21,396 nt of DNA from Mortierella sp. BCC40632 (Eukaryota > Mortierellomycota > Mortierellomycetes > Mortierellales > Mortierellaceae). The position numbers and the translations under genes are program-made. The notes under the pieces are model-generated. The model did not search any database. It was not told the origin of the DNA and saw only the letters and a program-made list of their open reading frames with translations. This document shows positions 1 to 8,271 of this stretch, one piece after another. How positions within the stretch are numbered: the stretch's first letter is position 1; each line of letters begins with the position of its first letter. The stretch is from NCBI GenBank assembly GCA_011634665.1, contig WAEK01000057.1, forward strand, positions 1 through 21,396, in the 5' to 3' direction.

Positions 1-23
1 TAAAAAAAAAAAAAAACTACCAT

Positions 24-581
24 TCACTTTTTTATGTGTTTAATATCCAATGTTTCTTTGGCCTCTTCAATTAACAATTTGTACTCCTCTTCCCCTTCTG
101 TTGTCTTTGTCCATTTTACATCTTCCAGTACTTCATTTTCGCTAATTTTGTCGTTATCCCCAACTTTGGTCCACTCTAAGTAATGTGCGGATAGTCGAGT
201 AAACAGTGGCATTTGTGTAGTATTTTCCAAGTAAGACATAAGAGTGCCTTTCAATAAAAACTCATCGTTTAACATCATTTCCGAGAAACGCTTATATACG
301 TTAACTCGAATCTTTTTGGTATCCTTTGTAAAGTTTATGTCAAGAGCAACCGTCTTTCCAATAACATTCAGCGCGATCTCATTATTGAAATTTTTCCACT
401 CATATCCATTTTTAGTCCTTTCCTTATAATGAGAGACTCCTTGTATTGTCGCATACATCATGATAAAATCTGGCACGCCCTCCGCATCATTACTGAAGAT
501 TTTACTTGTAATATTCATTTTTGCAATAATTTCAACTGCATTAATCGCGTCATCAATACTGTTATATTTATGTTCCATCAT
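24..581 (-). CDS. OB-like hypothetical protein, probably an exon-2 remnant
   Basis: The frame encodes 185 residues from ATG at 581 and ends in a lysine-rich tail before a poly-T/A tract. The middle (about residues 65-135) alternates hydrophobic strands with a segment 'FLLKGTL' and then a second strand pair. The same arrangement occurs in the second exons at 5945-6659 ('VMKGKI') and 8272-8890 ('IVRGTL'). I infer a distant paralogue with an OB-like beta barrel; the fold is not proven. The frame stays open 30 nt upstream of the ATG, through a pyrimidine-rich stretch ending TTTTAG. An acceptor there would have phase 2, the same phase as in the two paralogues. No exon with the YERL motif is visible upstream; a 143-bp MITE sits at 667-809 instead. 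It is therefore either a 5'-truncated gene or a single-exon copy. Confidence 0.5.
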   Translation of the reverse strand: MMEHKYNSIDDAINAVEIIAKMNITSKIFSNDAEGVPDFIMMYATIQGVSHYKERTKNGYEWKNFNNEIALNVIGKTVALDINFTKDTKKIRVNVYKRFSEMMLNDEFLLKGTLMSYLENTTQMPLFTRLSAHYLEWTKVGDNDKISENEVLEDVKWTKTTEGEEEYKLLIEEAKETLDIKHIKK

Positions 582-666
582 GACCCTAAAACGAGTAATA
601 TAAAACCGAATTTAAGATCACAGTAATTTGAAAGGCTTGCATATATATCACAATACAGTCCTTATA

Positions 667-809
667 TTCTCCATTTCATCTGTTTTTGTTTTTTCCACTC
701 TTATTTTCGTGGATTATGCACGGTCCGTTGCATGGGGTTACTGCGAAGGGAACTGTTAATCCTCAAATAAGCAGCGCAAACTGAAGTCAAAAATAGATGA
801 AAAGGGCAA
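667..809 (+). mobile_element. 143-bp TIR element (Stowaway-like MITE), copy 1
   Basis: It begins TTCTCCATTTCATCTGTTTTTG and ends with the imperfect inverse (CAAAAATAGATGAAAAGGGCAA). It is flanked by TA on both sides (665-666 and 810-811), as expected for a TA target-site duplication. By eye count it differs at about 7 of 143 positions from the copy at 3161-3303 and is more diverged from the inverted copy at 21224-21366. All three are exactly 143 bp. There is no coding capacity, so it would depend on a transposase in trans. TA target sites suggest the Tc1/mariner group. Confidence 0.85.
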
Positions 810-825
810 TAAATGACTTTATCAA

Positions 826-880
826 TTTGCCTTTTCATCTGTTACACATTTCTCCTGTTTCTGACCTCTGTTTACAATGC
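826..880 (-). repeat. Possible 5'-end fragment of the 143-bp MITE
   Basis: The plus strand reads TTGCCTTTTCATCTGTT, then an extra stretch, then CTGACCTCTGTTTAC. This resembles the first 40 bases of the minus-orientation element (TTGTCCTTTTCACCTGTT...GACTTCTGTTTG) with an insertion. It lies directly beside the intact copy 1. Confidence 0.4.
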
Positions 881-1769
881 ATATTAAAAAAATTGCCACC
901 CCCCCCCCCTCTCCTCAACACCTTCCACGACAACCCTGTGTAACAAACAGTATAAAATATTTGAAAATATGATACCTCCCCCCCCCATTTCGTTATAGAC
1001 AATAACGAAACAATCGTGTTTTCCTTATTCAGTTTACCTTCTACTCTTTTTGGACTACATTCTTGTTGACGACTTTATCCTCTAGTCTGATAGTATTAAA
1101 ACTACTTAATATACCATCCACATAATCAGGGCTACTGCTATTTCTTGTCATGCCGTTAATAATTTAGTAAATATGTTTGACTCAACTTCGCCCTTTACAA
1201 ACTAAAAAAATTAGATCTTCCCATTATATATTGTATATGTTAAAATCTCCTTCAAAATATCGAATCACTTGTATACTAAATATTCTGTGACAATTCACTT
1301 GTTTCCAACCTGCGTTTACACAGCTTATTTGAGCTTTAACAGACTCCTCCGTAGAAACCCTCCCAAAAAAATGATCGGAAAAACAACAGATAAAAAGAAC
1401 AACAGATCTACAACGCTGACTTAGGCTTGTGGAAACTGATAGCCCATTTATACCACTCCACCTTCTCGATCAATATTTTTAATTCTCATGATTCTCATGA
1501 AGCAAATCTTTTATAACTCGATCTTTTCATCTATTCAATACTACCTGTTAATTTAGTTTCTGTTTTTTATTTATTTATTTTTTCTTTTGGAAAGGACTAT
1601 TTTTTTTTGGCACTCCACTATTCTGCACTAAACTTTGCAAATCTGCATTTCATACTTTACATAATCGCCCAAAAGCGCTTTCATGGCTGGCAGAGTCAAC
1701 TGTCATTTTTCAACACAACTATTCCCTCCATTCCTCCTCATTTCACTCTTTTCTCGAGGAAAAGAATGA

Positions 1770-1911
1770 TAATCCTTTCCATCATTGAGACCTCCGTTTG
1801 ACCAGTTTTACTCGAGGAGCAACAGTCCCCTTCGCAGTTGACCCGTTCAACAGATCGTACGTAATCCACTAAATAAGATCTGAAAAATCCATTTACTGAT
1901 GAAATAGACAA
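1770..1911 (-). mobile_element. Diverged full-length copy of the 143-bp MITE
   Basis: It aligns end to end with the copy at 21224-21366. The conserved core is CCCTTCGCAGT and, further on, GTAATCCAC against CATAATCCAC, ending GATGAAATAGACAA against GATGAAATGGAGAA. Length is about 142 bp. It is much more diverged than the other full copies, so older. It ends about 60 bp downstream of the 3' end of the gene at 1973-2797. Confidence 0.7.
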
Positions 1912-1972
1912 CACTGAAGACCCTTCTATATGAATATTAAACTAACTTTATTATTATCCTTTTTCTACTTCT

Positions 1973-2797
1973 CTAAATGTCATTGTATTTAGGTAATTCG
2001 TCCGATAGACATTTTCTCCATGATACATATGTAGGGCATGCTCCATGAGTGCTTTCGTCATCACTTACAGCCTCTATCGGATGATCATCTATCCAATAAA
2101 CGCTGATACTCGGTGGACAAGCCTCATTCACTAATTCAAATATTCCTTCACTAATAGCCTCACATAGCCATTCTGTAGCCCTCGTCGGATACTTGCCTCT
2201 GACGTAATAACCAAAACTCACAGACAATAAGTTCTCCTCGTCGTTCCTCCTCCTCTCCCCTCGCTGACCACTCATTATTCTCTTTATATCTTCTGCTCTC
2301 AATGACCGATCAAATTTGTAATCCCTTATGTCTCTACAGACTAAATTCTTCTCTATAAACTTGTCGCTCATAAAGCCATACACAATAAGCTCCCGTACTC
2401 TAATGACTTGTAGTGACTCATTATTTAACAACAATGCCTTCCATGACAACAAATCAAACTCGATGGATGTCAGTCCAATTCTCTTCAACCTTCCTACATT
2501 GCTATTCAGAGCAACAACGATTTGACGAAGCTTAAACCCTGTTGAATCAATCCATAACTCTTCTAGATTAGGCGAATTCACTATCAACCTTAGAACATAT
2601 AGTTTATCCTGCTCCGATAAATAATCTCTATTTGTATTCACAAGCGCATTTGAAAACCCAACGCACAAAACACTCAATGATGGAAACGGTAAACCATCCA
2701 GATATCTCCACGAAGGCCCAAGACAACCTTGAATACTTTCATCCAGATCAAGAACCATTCTTTGAACATCACATGACCTCTCGGCTATACTTTTCAT
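1973..2797 (-). CDS. Leucine-rich-repeat hypothetical protein
   Basis: I take the ATG at 2797, giving about 274 residues. The frame is open up to 2860, but that end is a TTG and an in-frame stop lies 21 nt further out, so an upstream exon joined by an acceptor near 2845-2860 is possible. The centre has three repeat-like segments of the form NLEELWI, RLKRIGL and SLQVIRV, spaced 25-35 residues apart. This is the pattern of LRR proteins such as fungal F-box/LRR adaptors. No F-box is visible in what remains, so a ubiquitin-ligase role is a guess. The C-terminal third is acidic (a DDHPIEAVSDDES stretch) and has no family signature I recognise. A TATA-like box lies about 190 bp upstream. Confidence 0.55.
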   Translation of the reverse strand: MKSIAERSCDVQRMVLDLDESIQGCLGPSWRYLDGLPFPSLSVLCVGFSNALVNTNRDYLSEQDKLYVLRLIVNSPNLEELWIDSTGFKLRQIVVALNSNVGRLKRIGLTSIEFDLLSWKALLLNNESLQVIRVRELIVYGFMSDKFIEKNLVCRDIRDYKFDRSLRAEDIKRIMSGQRGERRRNDEENLLSVSFGYYVRGKYPTRATEWLCEAISEGIFELVNEACPPSISVYWIDDHPIEAVSDDESTHGACPTYVSWRKCLSDELPKYNDI

Positions 2798-3160
2798 AAA
2801 AACTACACTTTCGTGTCCACACTTCTTAGAGTAACAGACACCATCCCTTTTCTTGCACAATTTAGTTCTTATATTCTTTCATCATCCTTTTTATAATAAC
2901 AAATCCATCCTTCAAGACTCTCGCCTTACCAAACTGTGACTTTATTTTCTTTGTTACATTTCCTCTTGTCTTCCAATGTCCTATCTTTATATTCTCCGTT
3001 TCTTACTTTATTATTTCTTTTGATATGACATATCAAAAGCATTTAGTTTATCAAAAAAAACTACATTATTTTAAGGTAATACATTATTAACTAATTTGTG
3101 GCTGCCCTATTCCAAAAAAAATGTTTTTTAATTTGGATTATTATTTTTATATGTGCTGTT
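2798..3160. other. Upstream region of the LRR gene
   Basis: On the minus strand it contains a TATA-like box and a GTAAGG donor-like site near 2930 that could start a 5' intron. I could not find an in-frame acceptor that joins it to the LRR frame, so no exon is called. The rest is AT-rich. Confidence 0.4.
2985..2992 (-). promoter_or_regulatory. TATA-like box, LRR gene
   Basis: On the minus strand the sequence reads GAATATAAAGATAGGA, close to the TATAAAGA/TATAAAAG boxes before the other genes in this window. It lies about 190 bp upstream of the chosen start, leaving room for a 5' UTR intron. Confidence 0.4.
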
Positions 3161-3303
3161 TTCTCCATTTCATCTGTTTTTGTTTTTTCCACTCTTATTT
3201 TCGTGGATTATGCACGGTCCGTTACATGGGGTTACTGCGAAGGGAGATGTTAATCCTCAAATAAGCAGCGCAAACTGAAGTCAAAAACAGGTGAGAAGGA
3301 CAA
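3161..3303 (+). mobile_element. 143-bp TIR element (Stowaway-like MITE), copy 2
   Basis: Same length and ends as copy 1 (TTCTCC...GGACAA) and nearly identical internally. The right flank is TA (3304-3305); the left flank is TT, so one base of the target duplication appears mutated. No open frame of note. Confidence 0.85.
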
Positions 3304-3420
3304 TACTTTCCAATACTTTTTGGTTTTCCGCTCTTATCTTAGTCAGAATTCATGCGCAAATGAGGACTTTATTTATTTATGTATTTATTATAAACTAAAA
3401 TGGACTTCTATTACTTTGTA

Positions 3421-3514
3421 AAGAAAAAAAAGAAAGAAAGAAAAAAGAAAGAAAAAAGAAAAAGAAAGAAAGAAAAGAAAGAAAAGAAAAAAAAAAACAA
3501 AAAAAAAAAAAAGA
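3421..3514 (+). repeat. Purine tract, A-rich with AAAG/AAAAG units
   Basis: Almost pure A and G over about 95 bases. The lysine-rich open frame across it follows from base composition and is not a gene. It precedes 120 bp of unassigned sequence before the 3' end of the next minus-strand gene. Confidence 0.8.
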
Positions 3515-3638
3515 GGATAGTCGGTATTTATCACGGCATTGCCACAATACCTAGAAGAACGCTACCCCGTGCTCTGCCCTGCTCAACTGTTCAAACATGG
3601 ATGGGTTGCTGTAACTATATCCCGGGGGGGATGGTCCG

Positions 3639-4572
3639 TTAGTTGGGAGATAATGACAAGGGTCTCGTACTTTGGACTCGTGCCATCAAAAAGAGGTCTG
3701 TCAAGATGACGCTGTCTTCACAGGGGTAGTACCTTTCGATGACTGTCCCATCATCTCCGACTTGTCGGGCTTTCCAGTGCCAAGACTTGGCTGTGTCAAA
3801 ATTGGTAGAAGAAATCTTTTGGGTTCTGGTAATGTACGCCTTTACTTCTCCAACTCTCATTGTCGAGTCTACAATGACAATATTACTTTCAACTTTTCGA
3901 CCGAGATGTTCGTACGCAACGATGACTGACCTTTCCCCGATCTGTTTCAGCTTGTCTAATGAATTGGAGAGAATTTCCCCCATGTTAGGCATACCCATTT
4001 TTTTTACACCGTTTCTCAATCACAACAGCGACCGACTTCAACCCCCTCAGATACATACCCCTTGGCATCGGTAGAGTCACACTTAGATAGTCAATCCCAA
4101 ACCGTAGACCGACATTTGGGATGTCCTTTACTAGGAACGTCGCAGGATAGCAGGCCACCTTTACCACTGGCCTCCCTCCGGCTCCTGGAGTCTCCGAGAT
4201 CCACTTCAGCTCCATTTCTCCGTAGTCCATTCGTTTGAGTCCTACCGGCTTGTTCGAAACGCTATTGAGCAAATGCTCGTTCACCCGCTTTTTTACTCCG
4301 CTCATCGAGTCTTCTCCTTTGACCTCGACATAGAATACAGACTTGCTGTGGTGTTCAATCCTGACTCTAATCAGAACCCGCTCCTCGTCCTCGACCTTTT
4401 CGAGCCCATTCTCCGTAAACGGCCCCCATCTTTTCATACCTACTAACCTCTCTGACCCCATTCGCTCTACTCGCTCTACTCGCTCCCCTACTCGTTCTAC
4501 TGATGGTCCTAACGGTCCTGACGGTGGGGGAGGGGAGGAGAGGCGCGTCAAACAAGGCGACGCTCCGAGCAT
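3639..4572 (-). CDS. Two-exon protein with two ubiquitin-like modules (tentative)
   Basis: Two frames overlap and neither is complete alone. Splicing a 103-nt intron (3956-4058; donor GTATGT, branch CTAAC at the right distance, first AG after it is CATTAG) joins them in phase 1 into about 276 residues: exon 1 4059-4572, exon 2 3639-3955. Residues about 66-164 and 180-266 share a layout of two strands ('RVRIEHHSKSV' against 'IVAYEHLGRKV'), then a helix containing VKK or VKA, then further strands. This resembles ubiquitin-like beta-grasp folds, where a VKxxI helix follows the first hairpin. That fold is an inference. The N-terminus is uncertain: ATG 4572 abuts a CA repeat and residues 25-37 come from a GAGTA-type repeat; ATG 4461 is the alternative start. 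Confidence 0.55.
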
Positions 4573-4578
4573 GCTTAC

Positions 4579-4601
4579 CACACACACACACACACACACA
4601 C
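4579..4601. repeat. (CA)n microsatellite
   Basis: Eleven CA units directly upstream of the candidate start codon of the gene at 3639-4572, so probably in its 5' UTR. Confidence 0.95.
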
Positions 4602-4680
4602 CTGGGCACGCAACCGTACCTTTAAAGTCCTGATGGTGACTCTGATGGCGACTTCGTGACTTCGTGAGATGGATATGTCC

Positions 4681-4880
4681 CAGAGTCTGACCCCCTCCTC
4701 CCTCCCTTTTATGCCCCCTCCTCCCCCTCCCTCCCTACCAACCTGATTTCTCCCCGCCCGTTACCCCCGCCCTTTTCCCAAAAAGCTCAATCCCCCATCT
4801 CGCTCTTCCCTATAGCCCCCCGCCCCGACCCCGAAGCCTGAATTTCCTTTCCCTCCCTGCCTCCCAATAACCGCCCTCCA
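4681..4880. repeat. C-rich pyrimidine tract between a protein gene and the rRNA fragment
   Basis: About 200 bases dominated by CCCTCC/CCCCTCC units, unlike the AT-rich surroundings. A TATA-like box for the minus-strand gene lies inside it. The tract stops about 40 bp before recognisable LSU rRNA sequence starts, so it may mark the rearrangement junction. Confidence 0.7.
4706..4713 (-). promoter_or_regulatory. TATA-like box, gene at 3639-4572
   Basis: The minus strand reads GCATAAAAGGGAGG, 134 bp upstream of ATG 4572. It resembles the AGTATAAAAGAGG boxes at 11503 and 18154. Confidence 0.4.
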
Positions 4881-4921
4881 AATTCTCTTGCTTCCTAGAG
4901 GAGAATTTATAAGAGGGTTAT

Positions 4922-4961
4922 AATAACTGGCTTGTGGCAGCCAAGCGTTCATAGCGACGTT

Positions 4962-4997
<36 letters not shown>

Positions 4998-5041
4998 ACT
5001 GAAGCAGAATTCAGTAAGCGTTGGATTGTTCACCCACTAAT

Positions 5042-5096
<55 letters not shown>

Positions 5097-5493
5097 ATGA
5101 AGTGTTGTTGCAATAGTAATTGAAGTTAGTACGAGAGGAACACTTCATTCGGATAATTGGTATTTGGGTCTGCCTGAGCAGGCAATGACCCGAAGCTATC
5201 ATCCGTTGGATTATGGCTGAACGCCTCTAAGTCAGAATCCGTGCTAGAACGCGACGATTACCGCCTTTTCCGATATCTAGTTGAATACGAATAGGTCTTC
5301 GGGCCCTGAGTCATACTACGTGGGGAGGTCTTGCATGGCGGAAAGGCTGTGTGAGGCACCTGCTTTTAAAACAAAATATTGGAAGAGATAAATCCATTGC
5401 AGACGACTTTTTATGAACAGGGTATTGTAAGCAGTCGAGTAGCCTTGTTGCTACGAGCTGCTGAGATTAAGCCCATTGTTCTACAGATTTGTT
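4922..5493 (+). rRNA. 3' fragment of LSU (25S/28S) rRNA, domains V-VI
   Basis: The sequence from AATAACTGGCTTGTGGCAG through CGTTCATAGCGACG and GTTCACCCACTAATAGGGAAC to the universal sarcin-ricin loop segment AGTACGAGAGGAAC and the 3' helix (GAGATTAAGCCC, then GATTTGT) follows eukaryotic nuclear LSU rRNA almost without gaps. Compensating changes, such as GGGTC/GACCC where yeast has GCGGC/GCCGC, indicate a real rRNA lineage and little decay. The 5' ~2.8 kb of LSU, 5.8S and 18S are absent. Homology stops abruptly at the peptidyl-transferase region, where GTTACCACAGGG is expected and AGAGGGTTAT is found. It cannot act as an rRNA gene alone. It is a stray rDNA fragment, the edge of a broken array, or an assembly join. 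Confidence 0.93.
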
Positions 5494-5604
5494 TTTTTTA
5501 AAAAAACGATTCTTCTTCTTCTTTTTTATAATAAAAGCTTGCTGCGTAAAGATCAGAGAGAGATCATTGTCTTTGTAAAGAAAAAAAGGGCGCGCCCTCT
5601 CTGC
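5494..5604 (+). other. T-rich sequence after the LSU 3' end
   Basis: It begins with T8-A7 and repeated TTC, then the palindrome GGGCGCGCCC at 5588-5597. If collinear with rDNA this would be the start of the 3' external spacer, where T-rich Pol I terminators lie. That is inferred from position only. Confidence 0.4.
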
Positions 5605-5760
5605 TGTGTCCCCTCCCCTCCTGTGCTCCTGTGTCTGATTCTGTGACTGTCTCTCCGGGACTGCTACCCTCGCCCCTCTCTCTCTCTCAATCCCGCCCTT
5701 TCGTGCCTCTTCCCCGCCCTTCCGTGCCCCATTCCCGCCCTTCCGTGCCCCAATCCCTCC
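5605..5760 (+). repeat. Dispersed repeat R, copy 1 (after the LSU fragment)
   Basis: It contains CTCCTGTGCTCCTGTGTCTG, GATTCTGTGACTG, GGGACTGCTACCCTCGCCCC and CAATCCCGCCC in the same order and spacing as 7822-7935, with few mismatches. In copy 1 a CGTGCCCCAATCCC-like unit is further multiplied two to three times. Both copies end in a (CT)n run and both lie downstream of the 3' end of a paralogous gene. Confidence 0.85.
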
Positions 5761-5765
5761 CTTCC

Positions 5766-5808
5766 GTCTCTCTCTCTCTCTCTCCTCCCCTCTCTCTCTC
5801 TCTCTCTC
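5766..5808. repeat. (CT)n microsatellite
   Basis: Interrupted CT repeat closing repeat R copy 1. The equivalent run after copy 2 is at 7933-7962. Confidence 0.9.
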
Positions 5809-5944
5809 CTACACTCCCCTACAGATCTCTCTTCTCCTTCTTCTTCTTCTTTTTATTCCCTCCCCAGATTTCACCCTTCTGTTACACTACTCATTTCCGC
5901 TTTTCAACACACTATTTTTCTACTTCTTCTACTTTTCATTTACT

Positions 5945-7084
5945 CTATCTAAAATCTAACTCCCCGTTAACTCTCCTCCACTTCTCGTCATTCGCTCGAT
6001 ATTTTTCCTCTTCTTGCCTGAAAATATTTAGATAATCCCTTATGAAAAAATGTCTCGTTATATTAATTTCTTCTACGTTCTCCTTGAGATTTTTCCACAA
6101 AAAATCCTCTGAAACTTCAACAATCTGAGGCTCACGTTGCTCGACGTCTCTAATGCCTGAAAGCCTAACTAACTCCTTGTTTACTTCGACTACTTTTCGA
6201 ATTCGTTCCCAGTGACTGTACATTATGGACACAGTTTCGATTGATACTTCCAACCGTAATATTTGCGAACCAGCTCTCGAATTTCTTTTCTCAATACTCG
6301 AATTACTAATCTTCCCCTTCATAACAATCGGTGAACCTCTATTACTTCGGGCTAGTCTTAAAAACTTCGTTCTTTCCTCAGAGTTTAAGGAGACATTAAC
6401 TTCCACATTTATCTCGCGAAAGACCAATTCGACAGGTGGAGTATCATATTCCCATTCGCTTATACATAGGCCTATTGTAGTCATATAAAACTTGCTGCTC
6501 ATGAGAATATTTCGCCAGTATTTCCCTTTCATGATGAATAATTTCCCAACTCTTATCCTGCCATAGATACAAATATTTTGGTCTTCCTCGACCGATATTC
6601 TTGGACTATAGACACTCATCATAAACTCTTTTCCGTTCCCCAATTCGTCCAATAGACAACTTGTTATTTTTGTCCGCAATGAAAGTAAAATTAGCACTTT
6701 TTTCTATCAGATTTTGAACCAAAAACAGAATGACAATACACCAATCAACATTAGAACCTACCTTTGCTTAGACTTTTCTCTTTTCCATTCATTTCTCTCC
6801 GAACCTGATGATGAAACACCAAGACCGGTCATCCGTCCAATAAGCGACCCAATGCCTGAAGAGAGGTCAGACATTAGAGCTTCCTCTCTGTTTTCTGTTT
6901 TTGCCAAGTTGCTGCTAGAAAGAGTCGGTCTTTCACGGTCACCCTGGCTTGAAGGAGTAGTGGTGTATTGGAACGGAGGAGGTGGTCTTTGCCTTTTCTC
7001 CTCTTCGTCCTCATCATCTTGTCTGAGCCTTTCGTAGCCATTGCGGGTAGAGGACGCTCCTGCCTTGTTCTTTTGGGACGACAT
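5945..7084 (-). CDS. Two-exon YERL/OB-like protein, paralogue 1
   Basis: Exon 1 is 6762-7084 and exon 2 is 5945-6659. The 102-nt intron (GTAGGT donor, TGCTAAT branch, first following AG is AACAAG) joins them in phase 2 into 345 residues. Exon 1 is polar: YERL at 17-20, an acidic run (DDEDEEE), then P/S/T-rich sequence and REEALMS at 66-72. Exon 2 has alternating hydrophobic strands; about 191-255 holds 'INVEVNVSL' and 'PIVMKGKI', an OB-like arrangement, followed by a charged helical tail. The gene at 8272-9212 shares both exon motifs, their positions and the intron phase, so the two are paralogues. If the OB reading is right, nucleic-acid or protein binding is plausible. No known family is recognised. 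The AAG acceptor is the weakest part of the model. Confidence 0.6.
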
Positions 7085-7210
7085 TTGGTGGTTCTTTACT
7101 TTTCTTTTCTTCTTTTTATCTATCTGGTTTAATTAAATGAGGAAAAAGGGAAGTGAGCTGTGGAGAACGGGAGGAACTGGATAAGCTTCTCCTTCGCTCT
7201 TCGGACCATC
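7085..7210 (-). other. 5' UTR of YERL/OB gene, paralogue 1
   Basis: On the minus strand, between the TATA box and ATG 7084, the sequence is A/G-rich near the start codon (AAAGAAAAGTAAAGAACCACCAAATG). No upstream ATG was noticed between the expected transcription start near 7185 and the start codon. Confidence 0.4.
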
Positions 7211-7238
7211 TATTTATACTATTTGGAATCGTGACGTC
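7211..7238 (-). promoter_or_regulatory. TATA box plus CRE-like site, paralogue 1
   Basis: The minus strand reads AGTATAAATAGATGG (TATA at 7211-7220), and 11 bp further upstream GACGTCAC (7231-7238), a CRE/ATF-type half-palindrome. The TATA lies about 130 bp before the start codon. Confidence 0.55.
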
Positions 7239-7821
7239 TTTGCTCAAACTAGTGGCAAAGACCGTTGACTTATAGAGCCCTTTCTCATTAGAAAAGTCAA
7301 CGGACAGAATCAAGTTATAAAAAGAAAAGAAAAAAAAAACACCCCATTCCCCCCATTCTTATCATTTCTAACCCGGTTATTGACCATCAGTTACTCCTCT
7401 CACAGAAGCCATTCTTTTTCTTCCAATTATTGAGATACAAATTTCCTTTCTCTACTGCACAATGCCATTCCCATTCACACATTCTACGCCCCAACCCAAT
7501 CATGGATCCCCACACCATCCAAATCCTCATAAAGCTGACATAAACCCTGGTGAATTTCACGTGCCTATCCTTTCCTTTTCCCTTCCTCACTTACTTTGAA
7601 TCTTCAACACTCTACGCTACCTTTTTTCATTCTTCTACCGCGTCCTATTCAAATAGTCTATCCCCAGTTTCTTCCTATTAAATGTCCCTATCTCATCGTC
7701 TCTTTATTCTACCCTTTACGTGTCTTTTCTATGTCGACAGGTCTGGTTTCTTCTTGATTGCAACTAAAAACTTTGGATTCACGACCCTCACTACCCTCAC
7801 CGACCCTGAACACAAGAGGGC
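7239..7821. other. Intergenic, no gene seen
   Basis: Pyrimidine-rich plus strand. The open frames here lack ATG starts or coding character. Confidence 0.5.
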
Positions 7822-7935
7822 TTCTCCTCCCCTCCTGTGCTCCTGTGTCTGATTCTGTGACTGCCCCTCTGGGACTGCTACCCTCGCCCCTCTCTCTCAA
7901 TCCCGCCCCTCCATGCCCAATCCCTCCCTTCCGTC
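7822..7935 (+). repeat. Dispersed repeat R, copy 2 (no rRNA attached)
   Basis: It matches 5605-5760 over the whole core (CTCCCCTCCTGTGCTCCTGTG, then GATTCTGTGACTG, then CTGCTACCCTCGCCCCTCTC), ending in CCTTCCGTCTCTCT and a (CT)n run to 7962. No LSU sequence precedes it, so the repeat moves or duplicates independently of the rRNA fragment. Confidence 0.85.
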
Positions 7936-7962
7936 TCTCTCTCTCTCTCTCTCTCTCTCTCC
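7933..7962. repeat. (CT)n microsatellite
   Basis: About 14 CT units closing repeat R copy 2. From here to 8271 the sequence is pyrimidine-rich with no gene. Confidence 0.9.
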
Positions 7963-8271
7963 GCTCTTACAACTAACACAAATGCTGGTACCTATCAAGT
8001 GTCCACCATTCACTCGATTACACCTAACTTTTGAATCCTCATACACCTGCTGTATCTTTATTTTACATTTCTTTCTTCCACAACTTCCTCTACTTTTTAA
8101 CTATCATTCCAAAACATTCGCTCTCAATTCATCTCCTATTCTACCTTACCCTCTGCCCCAACTCTCACCTCCTTATTTTCTCACAACATCAGATCCACCA
8201 TAGATGTAACCCGTCCACTGTTTTATATCTTACTTTTTAACTCTTTCTAGTTAAGTTTTGATGATAGACCC

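Larger units (their letters stand above)
582..1769. other. Intergenic, AT-rich, with MITE copies
   Basis: No convincing gene on either strand. It holds one intact MITE (667-809), a MITE-like fragment (about 826-880), two runs of C at 898-910 and 978-986, and T-rich stretches. The short frames on both strands have no intron support and no coding look. Confidence 0.6.

Noticed and set aside
2798..2860. N-terminal extension of the LRR protein to 2860
   Set aside because: It starts with TTG and has an in-frame stop just upstream; only an unseen exon could make it real.
3400..3642. Lysine-rich open frame of about 80 residues
   Set aside because: It is translation of an A/G simple-sequence tract; no coding character outside it.
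3985..4019. Programmed frameshift at the A8 run in the ubiquitin-like gene
   Set aside because: A GTATGT...CTAAC...TTAG intron covers the run and restores the frame without it.
4922..5493. R2-type retrotransposon insertion at the LSU break
   Set aside because: The break is well downstream of the known R2/R1 sites and no reverse transcriptase frame lies nearby.
7387..7590. Minus-strand open frame of 67 residues
   Set aside because: It begins with GTG, has no splice partner or promoter and no coding character.
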